A stretch of 64,000 nucleotides of DNA from Semisulcospira habei. Taxonomy: Eukaryota; Mollusca; Gastropoda; Semisulcospiridae. The DNA lies in contig BTPG01000005.1 of assembly GCA_036245525.1 (NCBI GenBank), positions 180,397,198 to 180,461,197 on the forward strand, written 5' to 3'. Under the pieces are notes generated by a model that ran no database searches, was not told where the DNA came from, and saw only the letters and a program-made list of their open reading frames with translations. Each line of letters opens with the position of its first letter. Positions within the stretch are counted from its first letter, which is position 1. The position numbers and the translations under genes are program-made. Positions 12,301 through 24,600 of this stretch are shown in pieces.

Positions 12301-15300
12301 AAATCAGAAGGATTTAAGCTTAAATTAAAAAAATAGTAACAACTCTAAATGTTTCTGAAGAAAATTGCACGTGAGCTCAAAACAATACAGTAGACTTTGG
12401 GATGACATCCTCATCTTGTAATTTTTGTTTTGTTCTAGAGTTTGCACAAAGTTATTACGTTCGTGTGTGTGACCATTGTGTCACCAGATTGGCCTCTTGA
12501 GAGCTGAGATTGAGCGTGTGGCAGGCCAGCAGCCATACATGGGGGAGCAAATGCCAATTCGCTGGCTTCGTTTTGAGCAGGAGATCACACACAAGGCCGA
12601 CGCTGGAACACACTGCGCGTTGCTCAGTCAGGTATAGCAGGTTTTGTGTGCTGCTCTGTAAGTCTGTACTAGGCAACCGTCGTATTCAATGGTGTTGTCA
12701 GAATAGCTTGGCGCCTTTGCCTATCCCAGGAAACAAAGGCCCCTTGGGCTGAGGTCAGCCACAGTGGGCCTGTGCACGGTTGTACACGGGCCCACTGCAG
12801 CTGAAGTCGGTTGACAGGTCTTTTGCTTACTGGGATGTTGCAGCAGATTTATTAGAGAAGAACCCAACAGAGAAAGAAACACACTTAGAAAAGACAGTTA
12901 CAGCACTATTTAGTAATACTTCTTCAATAGACAAACAAACAAGTATACATAGAATTCAGTCGCTACTTATATCCCAATGCACAAAAGGCAGTCAGGCCGA
13001 CGTCGGCCCAATGGCCTTTTGTGCATTGGCTATCTTATCAGCGAAGAAGGAATGTGGCAACTGAAATTGTGTTGTAACTGCTTCAAAAGACGTTTTTAAA
13101 TCTGCGCTAAAAACACACCTTTTTCAACTCCATTACCCCACTGATTAATCATTGACTGCTGAGGATTCTGTTGTAGTTTTGCCGTGGTGCCTGGAATGTG
13201 TGTGTGTGTGTGTGTGCGCGCGTGTAATATTGTGTATAGTTTTTGTAATTTTTTTTTTTTTTTTTAATTTGTAAGGCGCCTAGAGCTCTACCTGAGGTTA
13301 GGCGCCATAGAAATCATTATTATTATTAATTGTCTTTTCTAAGCGTATTTCTAACTCCGTTGGGCTCTTTGCATTTTACACGCTTGGCAGTCACCTTTTG
13401 GGTCTGGATATAGCAGATTTATTAGTTCAATTTTTTAGCTGACACTTTAAAACAGACGTGAGTCTGTGGATTGACCCATCCATAACCTGATGTGTAATGT
13501 GCATTAGCAAAGTTCCGTCTGTGTACAAAGCTGACTGTCAACTGCTTGTCATCTGCCATTTTAGGTCAAGTTCCATCTTTATAATCACCTTTTAAGTGAC
13601 AAACACATTTAGAAAGCAAACATTTACCACTCTTTGTCTTATATCAGGTAGAGGAGATGGCTCGGAATCATGGTGTCAATTCTGATGAAGAACTACACAC
13701 GATGTTGACCTTTTACCACGACCTTGGTCTCCTCATTCACTATGGGGCAAGTGCGGATGGAACAACCTCGCCCGACACTTTGCTTGCCAACACTGTGGTT
13801 CTCAGTCCCCAGTGGCTGGCTCAAACCTTCAGACATGTTGTCACAGGGTCTCGGCCAAGTGACCAGGTATGTTTATTAGTTAACCCCATTATGCGTGCAG
13901 CTGTCTGTAAGTGTAACTAGGACTGTAAACAAATGGTTTCAAGCACAAAACAGGATGATGCTTTTACTCTCTTCTTGGGCTCGTAAAATAAGTCATCTGT
14001 CACATCTACCAAAGACTTCTATATTTATACACACGAAGTCTTGTGAATTTCAATTGTGAATCCTCACTGTGGTGTGGACCTTCTGGCTCCATAAGCAGGC
14101 CAGAAACCTCGCGATGTTGAACATCAGAAGACAGTGTCGCACTCTCAGACCAGCACATGATTGATGCATACCCTTATTGTTACCGGTAGGTTTTATCTGT
14201 GGAGGCTTCATGAAGAGAGATTCAGTAAATGTACATTCCTAAGTAAGTTTTGTGACAAACTTGTGGATGTTGCCGGTATATCGTCATTGTTATATTTTAT
14301 CAGTGGAAGCTGCACGCTGACAAGTGGGATCGGCTGGAGCATCATGGGATACTGGACGAGGTGTTAATAAGCCAGCTGTGGCCAGACGCAGTGGACCAGA
14401 AGGCTGTACTGCTGGGATTGATGGAGAAACTGGACCTATTATGTCCCCTTGTTCACACACCTGCGCAGGTCAGAGTCATGGCCGACCTCTCCGGTTGTTT
14501 GCTGGCCTGTGATTTTGGATCTTACGGCCTGCGGCCAAAACCACAGACCAGCACTCATTGGTCGATTTCCACTATTTGAAAATATTTGTTTTTCTTCGTT
14601 AGGTAGACATATTGCTGTTGCGAGCAAAAAACAGTTCTGTGTTAGAGCGAAAATGTTTGATTGTCAGGCATCAGTTTGACTTGCTTTGTTATCTCAACAG
14701 GGTCAGGGAGAGGAAGGGCAGAGTTATGTTGTGCCCATGCGGCTGGGACCGTGCAAGGACCTGGACAGAATATACGTCCCCACTTCTGAAGATGTCGTCT
14801 TTTACCTTCACTTTAGTGGCTTCCTCCCAGGTAATGTGGATGACATGGATCAGCAAAAATTACACCTCCAGAATGTAGTTGGCTCATGACATCCAGTCTT
14901 TGGACTGCTTTCAGTCATTTCAAGTTTTTAGACTGTCACAAGTGATACCCCATTGAAAAAAAAACAAACAAACTTCATGCTGAGCAGTTTCCATTCCACA
15001 GTCTTTGCTATTATTGTTTAGTGTTTAACAGTCTGTCAGTGCATACCCCATAAACAAAAGAACCTCAGGCTGACGTTGGCTGCAGTGGGCCTGCGCACAG
15101 CTGTACGCAGGTCCACTGCAACCGCCGTCAGCCTAAGGACCTTTTGTTTACTGGGTATTTGTCTCATGATCTTTGTATGCCTCCTACTTCTGTCTAGTGC
15201 AGGCAGTCACCAGGACTGTAAACAGCACCAGAGGTTGCATGCACAAGGGGTCCAAGAGAAATAAATTGACTCGCCTTTGTGTTTCAGATGGTTTGTTTTT

Positions 15301-18300
15301 TCGAATATTAAACCGGACGCTGAGGTGGTCCCAGGAGCAAGGTGGTCGAGACCAGTGTCTGTGTCAGCGAGTGGCGCGATTTTACCTGGATGCAGATCAC
15401 GATGTGGTGTTACATATGGGACCCAAACAACTACACCGTGTAAAGGCAAGTACTTTTAATGGTGCTGCAGACAGGAACCAAACAGCTACATGTACCTCGC
15501 ATGAACAAGGAACATGCACAAAAATGTGTCGGACAAAGGACATGGTTTTCACGTTGCGTTATCTTGAACTTGAATTATCATGGTCAATCCATCTCCTGCC
15601 AATGGTATACAGTCCTTAACCCTTTGAGCCCCACAGGTGTATTTCCCAAAGTTTGTAAGTTTGTAAGTGTTACTTAACGACTTTGATAATTCAAGGGTAG
15701 TGCCAGATTAACTTGGTGCCTGAAGGCAATCTGTCACTACCTTTAAATTACCATGGTCAACCATGTTGTGGCTAAGAGGGTTAAGTGACACTTCCAAAAT
15801 GTGGGAAATGCAGCCTAGGGGGTTAAATGAGCTAACTTCACTAAAACCTTATGATAGTCATTTTAAACATTTCATTTCCAAACTGAACCTTTCCTCCTAC
15901 TGACAGCAAAAATGGAAATAATTAAGTCTTTATTGAGGGAATTCCACAAAACTGCTTACAAAATGTCAAGGTTTTCAGCACCCCACTGGCGCTTTGGTGG
16001 CGTGGCTCCTGTATCCTGGCTTGTCTCTGCTGTGTTTTCATGGCTGCTACCTTTCACCGAAGGAAATGTGTGTTCACTGTTGATATTGGTTTGTGACACA
16101 GGTGGTGGTGATGTACGTGGGTGAGCAGGAAGCCACGTCGTCAAAGCGGAAAGGGAATCCCTCACCTGCTGCTTGCGCAAAGGTATGTTTTTGAAACATT
16201 CTGAAATGCCCATCTCCCCTCCTCCCTCCCCAATGATTGGTATTAACCCTTTTCATCCTGATACACCCTTTGCTTGAAATGAATTTGACTGATAGTTCAA
16301 GGGTGGTGCCAGCATAGCTTGGCGCCTCAGGCGCCAAGCTATGCAGGCACCACCCTTGAACTAAAACAGTTCATCTATCTCCTAATCAGTAATTTAGCCT
16401 TTGTAGGACAACAAGCAAATTTGACTAAATCAGCCTCAGGATGTAATGGGTTAAACACATTTTCAATACAGCCTGGTAGGTAATGCATGGCATGAATTTA
16501 CCTACGTCTGTGGAATAATGTCCTAAATTAACCACATCTGCGCCATGGCAGGCTTTTATTGCTAAAATTTTACAGCTACAGTGGTTTCTCAGTATTGTCA
16601 TGCCAAAACTAAATGTTTCTACCATTCTACCATAATCCATGTAAATACACCCTTTATGCAAATTATGGTTTCCTTAGTCAGTGCAGAAAGTTGCTCGATT
16701 CATTTATTCAGTTTAAAATTCTGCCGTGAGTTCCGCTGATACTTGTCAACATTACCTTATTTTGAAAAACGCAGCTGGTCCATTCTTGGCAAGATTGAAC
16801 TTGCTTCGTGTTTTCATGACGTGGCATGACAAACGCATGAAGTGTGTGCACAACTTATTTGCATTTTGTAAATTTTGTGGGTTGTACGTTTTGCCGGAGT
16901 TTTCATGTGATGGGCCGATGGCCTAAACAATAAAATGATTGAGTCTTGAGTCTACCATAATCCATTTGTCTACCCATGGTCTGAGTCGGTGGAACTCTCC
17001 TACCTATACAGGAGAATAAGAGCAGAAGAGTCTTTCATTTTACGAGCTTCAGATTTCATAAGTTAAGTCGGCCCTTTTGTCTGGCGTTATTGTAAGTCCT
17101 CTCATGAAAATCTATCTCACCCAGACTTGGGACAGCTATGTGACTGATTTCATGACATTCTTCTTCGTCATATTTTTTCATATCTGCGTTGCAGGTGAGA
17201 AATTTCCTGGAGTCAACCCTAGCTGATCTTCGCCACCTGTGGATGAAGCGAATTGCCTACCACCTTTGCGTTGTCTGTCCATGTGAGCGTGTCTGCGAGC
17301 GTCACAAAATGGAGGCATGCGAGGAAGAGGCTTGTCTGCATTTCCTGAACCTTGATGAATGCCTCGTGAACAAGGTAAGACTTTCTGTTGTATGTATGGG
17401 TCAGAATTGGCTAAAAGTCTGTAAATTAAAAATATCATGCACCGAAGTATTACGATACATGGTAGCCATAAAGTCAGACCACGGTATTCACAATCGTTAT
17501 TGTAGTGCTGAAATTACATGGGCCTGTGAAGAAAAAACAGTACATAAAAGGTTTACTGGCCAATGCCACCCTCGCTGGCCTCCTCAGCTGTGCATAGGCC
17601 AGATAAGGCTGATGTTGGCCAGAGTAATTTTGCTCACCGGGCATCCCCATGGGTGCCAGAGACCTGTATGTGTTACATCTGATACTGTGGTATGCCGGAG
17701 TGCGAAATGTTGAGTCTGACCTTTCACTCAAAATTGAGCTCTGGCTTACATTGACCCCCTTCCCCCCTTCCCCCCCCCCCCCACAGCCCCCCCCCCCCAC
17801 ATCCCTCCCGCCCCCCCCCAACCCCCTCCCCCCCCCAAAAAAAAAAAAAAAATAAAAAAATGTGTGTATAGATTGAGAGAGAAGCTTAGAAAAGGTGTAA
17901 AAATCAGAGGTGCCAAGCTATTCTGGCACCGCCCCTTGAACTAGAACAGTTGATCTATCTCCTAATCTGTATTGTTTTCTCCCTATGTCACACGACCAGT
18001 CACTTGAGCGCAAACTGTACCATGTGACCATGCTACAAAAACCCTTGTAGCGACAAATGGCGGACTTCTTGTGACGCATCTTGGATGCGAGTTTTGTTCT
18101 ATGAAAGATCACCAAAACGTTCTAAAGTAAAATGTTACTTAGTGTTGTTCAAAACAACAAGCACACTCAGTTCTGGAGACGACAACGTCATGAAATATTT
18201 TAAATTACGTCATAAGTCTTTTATATATAAATGTATATTCCTTTGACGTCATTTATGTCTGGTGCGATCCAGGTCTGAAGATTTCTTCTTGATTTCTTTT

Positions 18301-21300
18301 ACGAAAATAGTGGAAGAGTGAAAACAAATACGTTATTGGTAGCAGGGGCTTGCTGCACGGACCCTGGTAGGCCTTCGGGAGGTCAAAGGAACCACTGTAC
18401 CCTGAAGGCCGACGGGGTACAATGATTCCTTTGACCTCCCTCACGCATACAAAGGTCCGTGTAGCAAACCCCTGCTACCAATAACTTATAATGTAGCCTT
18501 CATTGGACTTTAATCAAATTTTTCAAAATCAGCCTCAGGATGTAATGAGTTAAACAGGTAACAGAGTGATGGCATGACCCCCATGACTGCTACTGATGAT
18601 ACCATTCAGTTATGTGTCTTCTCTATGAAGCTGTTTCCACAGTATCAGTTACGTGTCTTCTCTATGAAGCTGTTTCCACAGTATCAGTTACGTGTCTTCT
18701 CTATGAAGCTATGTTCACAGTATCAGTTACGTGTCTTCTCTATGAAGCTATTTCCACAGTATCAGTTACGTGTCTTCTCTATGAAGCTATGTTCACAGTA
18801 TCAGTTACGTGTCTTCTCTATGAAGCTATTTCCACAGTATCAGTTACGTGTCTTCTCTATGAAGCTGTTTCCACAGTATCAGTTACGTGTCTTCTCTATG
18901 AAGCTATGTTCACAGTATCAGTTACATGTCTTCTCTATGAAGCTATGTTCACAGTATCAGTTACGTGTCTTCTCTATGAAGCTATTTCCACAGTATCAGT
19001 TACGTGTCTTCTCTATGAAGCTATTTCCACAGTATCAGTTACGTGTCTTCTCTATGAAGCTATGTCCACAGTATCAGTTACGTGTCTTCTCTATGAATCT
19101 ATTTCCACAGTATCAGTTATGTGTCTTCTCTATGAATCTATTTCCACAGTATCAGTTACGTGTCTTCTCTATGAAGCTGTTTCCACAGTATCAGTTACGT
19201 GTCTTCTCTATGAAGCTGTTTCCACAGTATCAGTTACGTGTCTTCTCTATGAAGCTATGTCCACAGTATCAGTTACGTGTCTTCTCTATGAATCTATTTT
19301 CACAGTATCAGTTACGTGTCTTCTCTATTAATCTATTTCCACAGTATCAGTTACGTGTCTTCTCTATGAAGCTATTTCCACAGTATCAGTTACGTGTCTT
19401 CTCTATGAAGCTGTTTCCACAGTATCAGTTACGTGTCTTCTCTATGAAGCTATGTCCACAGTATCAGTTACGTGTCTTCTCTATGAAGCTATGTCCACAG
19501 TATCAGTTACGTGTCTTCTCTATGAAGCTATGTCCACAGTATCAGTTACGTGTCTTCTCTATGAAGCTATGTCCACAGTATCAGTTGCGTGTCTTCTCTA
19601 TGAAGCTGTTTCCACAGTATCAGTCAAAGGATTAACTTCATTTCCTCTCTTTGCAGGTTGTTTGCTGTGAGCACCGTCGTGTGAAGACGGAGGAATTCCA
19701 GTCTTGGTTTCCACGACCTGAGACACCAGGTAACTTCGTGTTTGCACGACTATACAGAATGAAAACTTTTTAACCCTTATCATTCTGAATACACCAGTGT
19801 GTGAAATAAGTTTGACTAAAATAGTTCAAGGGGAGTGCCAGAATAGCTTGGCGCCTCTAGGCGCCAAGCTATTCTGACACCACCCTTGAACTAAAGCCAT
19901 TGGTCTGTATCTTTATCTGTAAGTACTATAATGTAACTTGCATATGGCGGGGGCACAAATTTGAAGCTTTTAGCCTCATTATGATATGGGTTCATTGCTG
20001 AAAAAGACCATGTGACCAGGCATTTGTTTCCATCATACACAAAATCATGTACTGTCAGTTATGTGCAAAGGTGAAGAAAATCCAAGTGAAGAAAGAAACA
20101 TGCTTAGAAAGAACAACTACATCACCATTTATTAAATTTTCAGAAAGCAGACATGTCCATTTTGAAAGGGTTAACCCATTTAACCCCAAGGCCCCTGTTC
20201 GCAAATTTTAAAGGTGTGGCCCGACGACTATGTGCCAGTTTCATGAGATGGGTTGACCATGATAATTCAAGGGTAGTGCCAGATTAGCTTGGTGTCTGAT
20301 GTCTGACCTGCACTTCTGATTGCAAGATAACGTCTGTTGCATACATTTGTTCAACAGGTTTTCAGTCGCCCATCATGCCTGGTGTAAAGATGGTAGAGAC
20401 ATACCATAACGTTCAGAGGCTTGTCAGGACTACCCCCGTCTTTCCCCATCCCCCTAACCCCAAACTTTGTTTTCTCAAAACAACATTACTGATGACATTA
20501 CTGTTAGGAATACTGATCTAGCTAGCCTAATTTTAGCCAAAATTGTTGTGTGCCTACATGGCAGGGGAGGTAACAAGGGGCGCTATAAGCTAGGCAGTCC
20601 CCTGGGTGGCCCTCCTTCCATCCTCATCCGGTCATACAGCTACCGGAATCGCCATTCTGTTCTTCGCTGAGCCGTAGGAAGGTTGCTTGCCTACTCTCTG
20701 CGTCTGGACTTGTATAGTGTGACCGGTTGGGACTGAAGGCTTGTGGCTTGTGCTCTGCTTTGGGCTGAGGCTCACTAGCGACGGAGTTCTGAGTTCACTG
20801 GACCTTGTACTGTGCCAGGGACTTACCGACGAGCGACCGGTCGACTTGGGCGGCTCTACTTCTCGTTGGTCCCTGCAGCGCTGCCTCGCCCGCCTCTCTG
20901 GCTTGACTAAATATAACCTCGGTTAGTGCCCACGACCGGTGCTCAGGGTGGTTGGATAGCGCCGGGCGTCGGCACTGGTCGTGTTGCGGATTCGTTTGAA
21001 ACTCGTACACGCGTTAGCATTGGTGCGTGACTTCGGGAGCCACGCTCGTTCGCTGGTCTCTGTGTATGTTTTGCAGTGGTCAAGTTCGCACCGGCACGAG
21101 ATGTAGGGACTTCCAGTGGCTGTGTGACTGCTCACAGGATGTCTGCTTACCATGCTGGGCCTGCGCCTCCACTCTTCTGTGCGGCGACTGCAACCCCGGT
21201 GGGAGGAGCAGCGGTCACAGCTTGGCGTTATGGTGCGGGAACGACCGACCCCAGCCTGCAGGGGTCAAAATCTTCCGCTTTACAGAGGATATCGGCGTTA

Positions 21301-21655
21301 ATTAAAAAAAATCCGCTGTTTAAAAAAGGGCAAGTCCGCGTGGAAAAAAAATAAAACGTAAAAAATCTGCAACGGTCGTGGTTCTTAAACGGCGCAGGTC
21401 TACAAGTTGTCAGATTCGTTTATCGTTAACTTTAGGCAAGCTTCGTTTTTCCAAGATGGCGTCTAGCGATGCAGGACACATTGTTGCTCGCGGCTAAACT
21501 TTTACTGAAACTGGAGTGAGAAAGAAATGGAGATGGGAGTGGTGTGAAAGTTAAGTTGAACCCTGACATTCTTGAACGGATATAAAAGCACATTCTGAAG
21601 CTGGAATCGGTGGAAGTGAGCAACATTGTGTACCGTGATTCTTCGCGCCTACCAC

Positions 21656-21689
<34 letters not shown>

Positions 21690-24600
21690 CTGTTTGAGTT
21701 TTTGGCCCCCGGAATGAATGTCTCGCTTCCCCCCCCCCCCCTCCCCCCCGTTGTTTCCGCCCTTTTCCCCAGCACGTGTTTTGACCCCTGAGCCTGAGAG
21801 CGGACGCCTACTACTGCCTTGACCCCTTCAGTGGAGGTGACGCTTCGGACACTCACGGCTCGGGGCGCACGCGCGGATCCGGAGCCTAGGGCTGCAGTCG
21901 GAGGGTTCGTCAGCTCGCTGCAGTTGAGACACCGAGCCTGGCCAACGTGCTACTCCGACTACAGTGTTCGTCAACTCGCTGGTAATACGGTACCCTGAGC
22001 TTGGCCAGCACCGGACGGCTACAGGGTTCGTCAGCTCGCTGGATTTCACCGAGCTGGCCAACTACGTCCGTGGACCGCCACGCGTCTACGCCCGTGAACC
22101 AGTCCAAGCAAGCGCAAGCCTTCTGATACAGAGGTCAGTAATTTTAACTTACTAGGCTTATAACTGCCCCCTCGGCACAGTGGCTTAGTGACGAGTCAAG
22201 ATAAAGACTAGTCAAGCTTGCAATATCGCACGAACAAGCTCCCGTTCAGCTAGTTGGGTTTTTTTTTTGGGCGATTAGGTACCTGACGGCCGTCCTAACG
22301 CACGTGAGAGGAGGATGAGCATCCTCGTTCACTTTTTGACAGGTCTCCACCAAGTATAGCTTAATGCCTCATAGCACAGTCGGTTAGACTCCCAGTCAAA
22401 GACATGTCAGGTAGTAGGCGAGCAGTGATAGGCTCGCATTGCGTAACGACATTGGCACACACACATTAGTACTCATGCGGGCAGACACGCACGCACGCTC
22501 ACAACGCGCCGGACTTGACGGGACTCGTTAGCGACGCTTCCTCCATCTTCCCAGGACTGTGGGAACTACTGGCCGCTGAGGGAGGAGATATGGCCGATGC
22601 CCGCCACTCTACTAGAGAATCTGTACGGGCCTGTGGAGGCACTACGGAAGACCACAGTTTTCTTTGAGAGCCAAACTCCAAGTGTGACGGCGTTTGAGAA
22701 GAAGAAGCTTCCTCCATCTTCGTCCTCCGACAGCAGACTTCGTCGGCTGACTGGTACAGCTGCACGCCAAGCGGGGCCAGCACCGGACGTCTACAGGATT
22801 CGTCAACTTGCTGATTACCTCCTGGTCTGGGTTCAACGTCCTTGGACCGCCACGCGTCTACGCCCTTGAGCCCATCCCAGCTAAGCGCAAGCCGTTTTTA
22901 CGGACGTCAGTAACGTGACCGTGCAGTGGCGGTTCCACCGCGCACCCTTCAGAGTGGCGCGGGTAGTTGCTCCCAGCCGGTCCCGGAGGGCTCTAGTACG
23001 GTGTTGCTTTGCGACAACATCTCCAAAGCGGCCAGGCGCGGGACCAGCTCCCCGTTCCCTCCTCGGCAGGGAGGCCCGGACAGATACCAGCGGGATAGCT
23101 ACGAGGGACCTTGCAGGTGGATACTTCCGTGGTTGCAGTTGTTGGTGGTGCAGTGGACGCGCATCATCGCCTAGACGGTTTCTGTGCCCGGCGGCCTTCC
23201 TACTACGCTACGTGTTTGAGGCGACTCCGATGTTCGGCCAGTTCTCCTCTTATGGCACGGAAGCGGCTTCCCCTGCGCCGCTGGGTTCGACCGCAAGCCT
23301 CGACCGATGAAAGCATGTACAAGTCTTGTCACCACACTTTCTGTGAGATACGGTCTGAGGGAAGAGATTCTGCGCAGCTCAAGGAACCAGCTCGGCAGAC
23401 GCTACTGATATGATCATGCTTGGAGAGCGTCAAATTAGTCTTCACGCCCAGATATTGACACAGTTCTGGAAGGAACGCTGCAGCCACCAATGTTTGCGAA
23501 CTCGCCGTCAATCAGACTAAGGCAAGACTGAGAAAGGAAAGGGATGGGCTTCGTCGAGGAACGGACCCCTCGGAGTGGTGCGACAACATAGACTACTTCC
23601 TTGCTTGGCCCTGGTTGCCCTGTTCACCGAAGGTAGCCTTCGGTGGCAGGTTTTTCTTGGTGGGATAACCGCCTGGGAACGACAGTTGGTGGAAGTCTTC
23701 TTCACTCGTGTCTGGTCCTCCAGACGCTGATATACGTTCGAATAAGAATAGTTCTAGGGTAGCGCTGGAGTGGCTTGGCGCCACTAGGCTTCACGCTATT
23801 TTCGCTAGCCGCCCTTAAGGCCTTGGGCGGTGTTCTTTCTTCTAGCGTAACCTGTACTTGCAGGGCTCTTGGAGCGGTTGCCTCAGGTGGTTGTGAGTTA
23901 GGTTGCGGCAGAGCGCTCCCCCCCTCACGACGGGTACCTCGTCCCTGCCTCAGCTCTGAGGCCGAGGCGATCGCAACCCTGGCAGCTCTTGGTTCGGTCA
24001 CAGAGCGCCTCGCGCCATGCGCTGGGAGATAGACAGTCGTCACTCGCACCTAGAGGCTTCTCGGCGACGACAGTGGTTTTACTGCAGTGACTCAGGAGGC
24101 GCTGGCGTTAAGGCTACGGGGAGTGGTGAGTCCTACAGGCCTGTGGTGTATGCAAGTTTCGTCGCCCTGCTTCGCATGAAGTCTACCCGAGTTCCTCGGG
24201 CCCTGTGCAGCCTATGGACTCGCTGTCAGCTTGGCCTGTCCGATGCTTCTCTCCATGTACCCTCCTCTGGACGTTACCTGCGCTTCACCTGCCGTGGACT
24301 GGTCTACCAGATCGCGCTTCTACCCGTCGGCCGCGACCTCAGCCCTGGGCTTCACCCGATTCTGCCTGCCGTCATCACCAGGGCCGGACGGATGCCCGCA
24401 AGCCCTACGTCGGACTCCCTGGACCAGGTCTTCGCTCGCGAAACCAGGCGGAGGCCAGTGAGGACCCTCCCGCCTGCCCTGCTGCCGCTGGCTCGCTATG
24501 AACAGAATGGCAATTCCGGTAGCTGTATGACCCGATGAGGATGGAAGGGAGGCCACCCAGGGCACTGCCTAGCTTATAGCGCCCCTTGTTACCTCCCCTG

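Noticed and set aside
18574..19635. 353-residue ORF made of a 13-residue repeat
   Set aside because: It is the translation of a 39-bp minisatellite inside an intron. Two forward frames are open for the same reason, and splice sites on both sides define it as intron.
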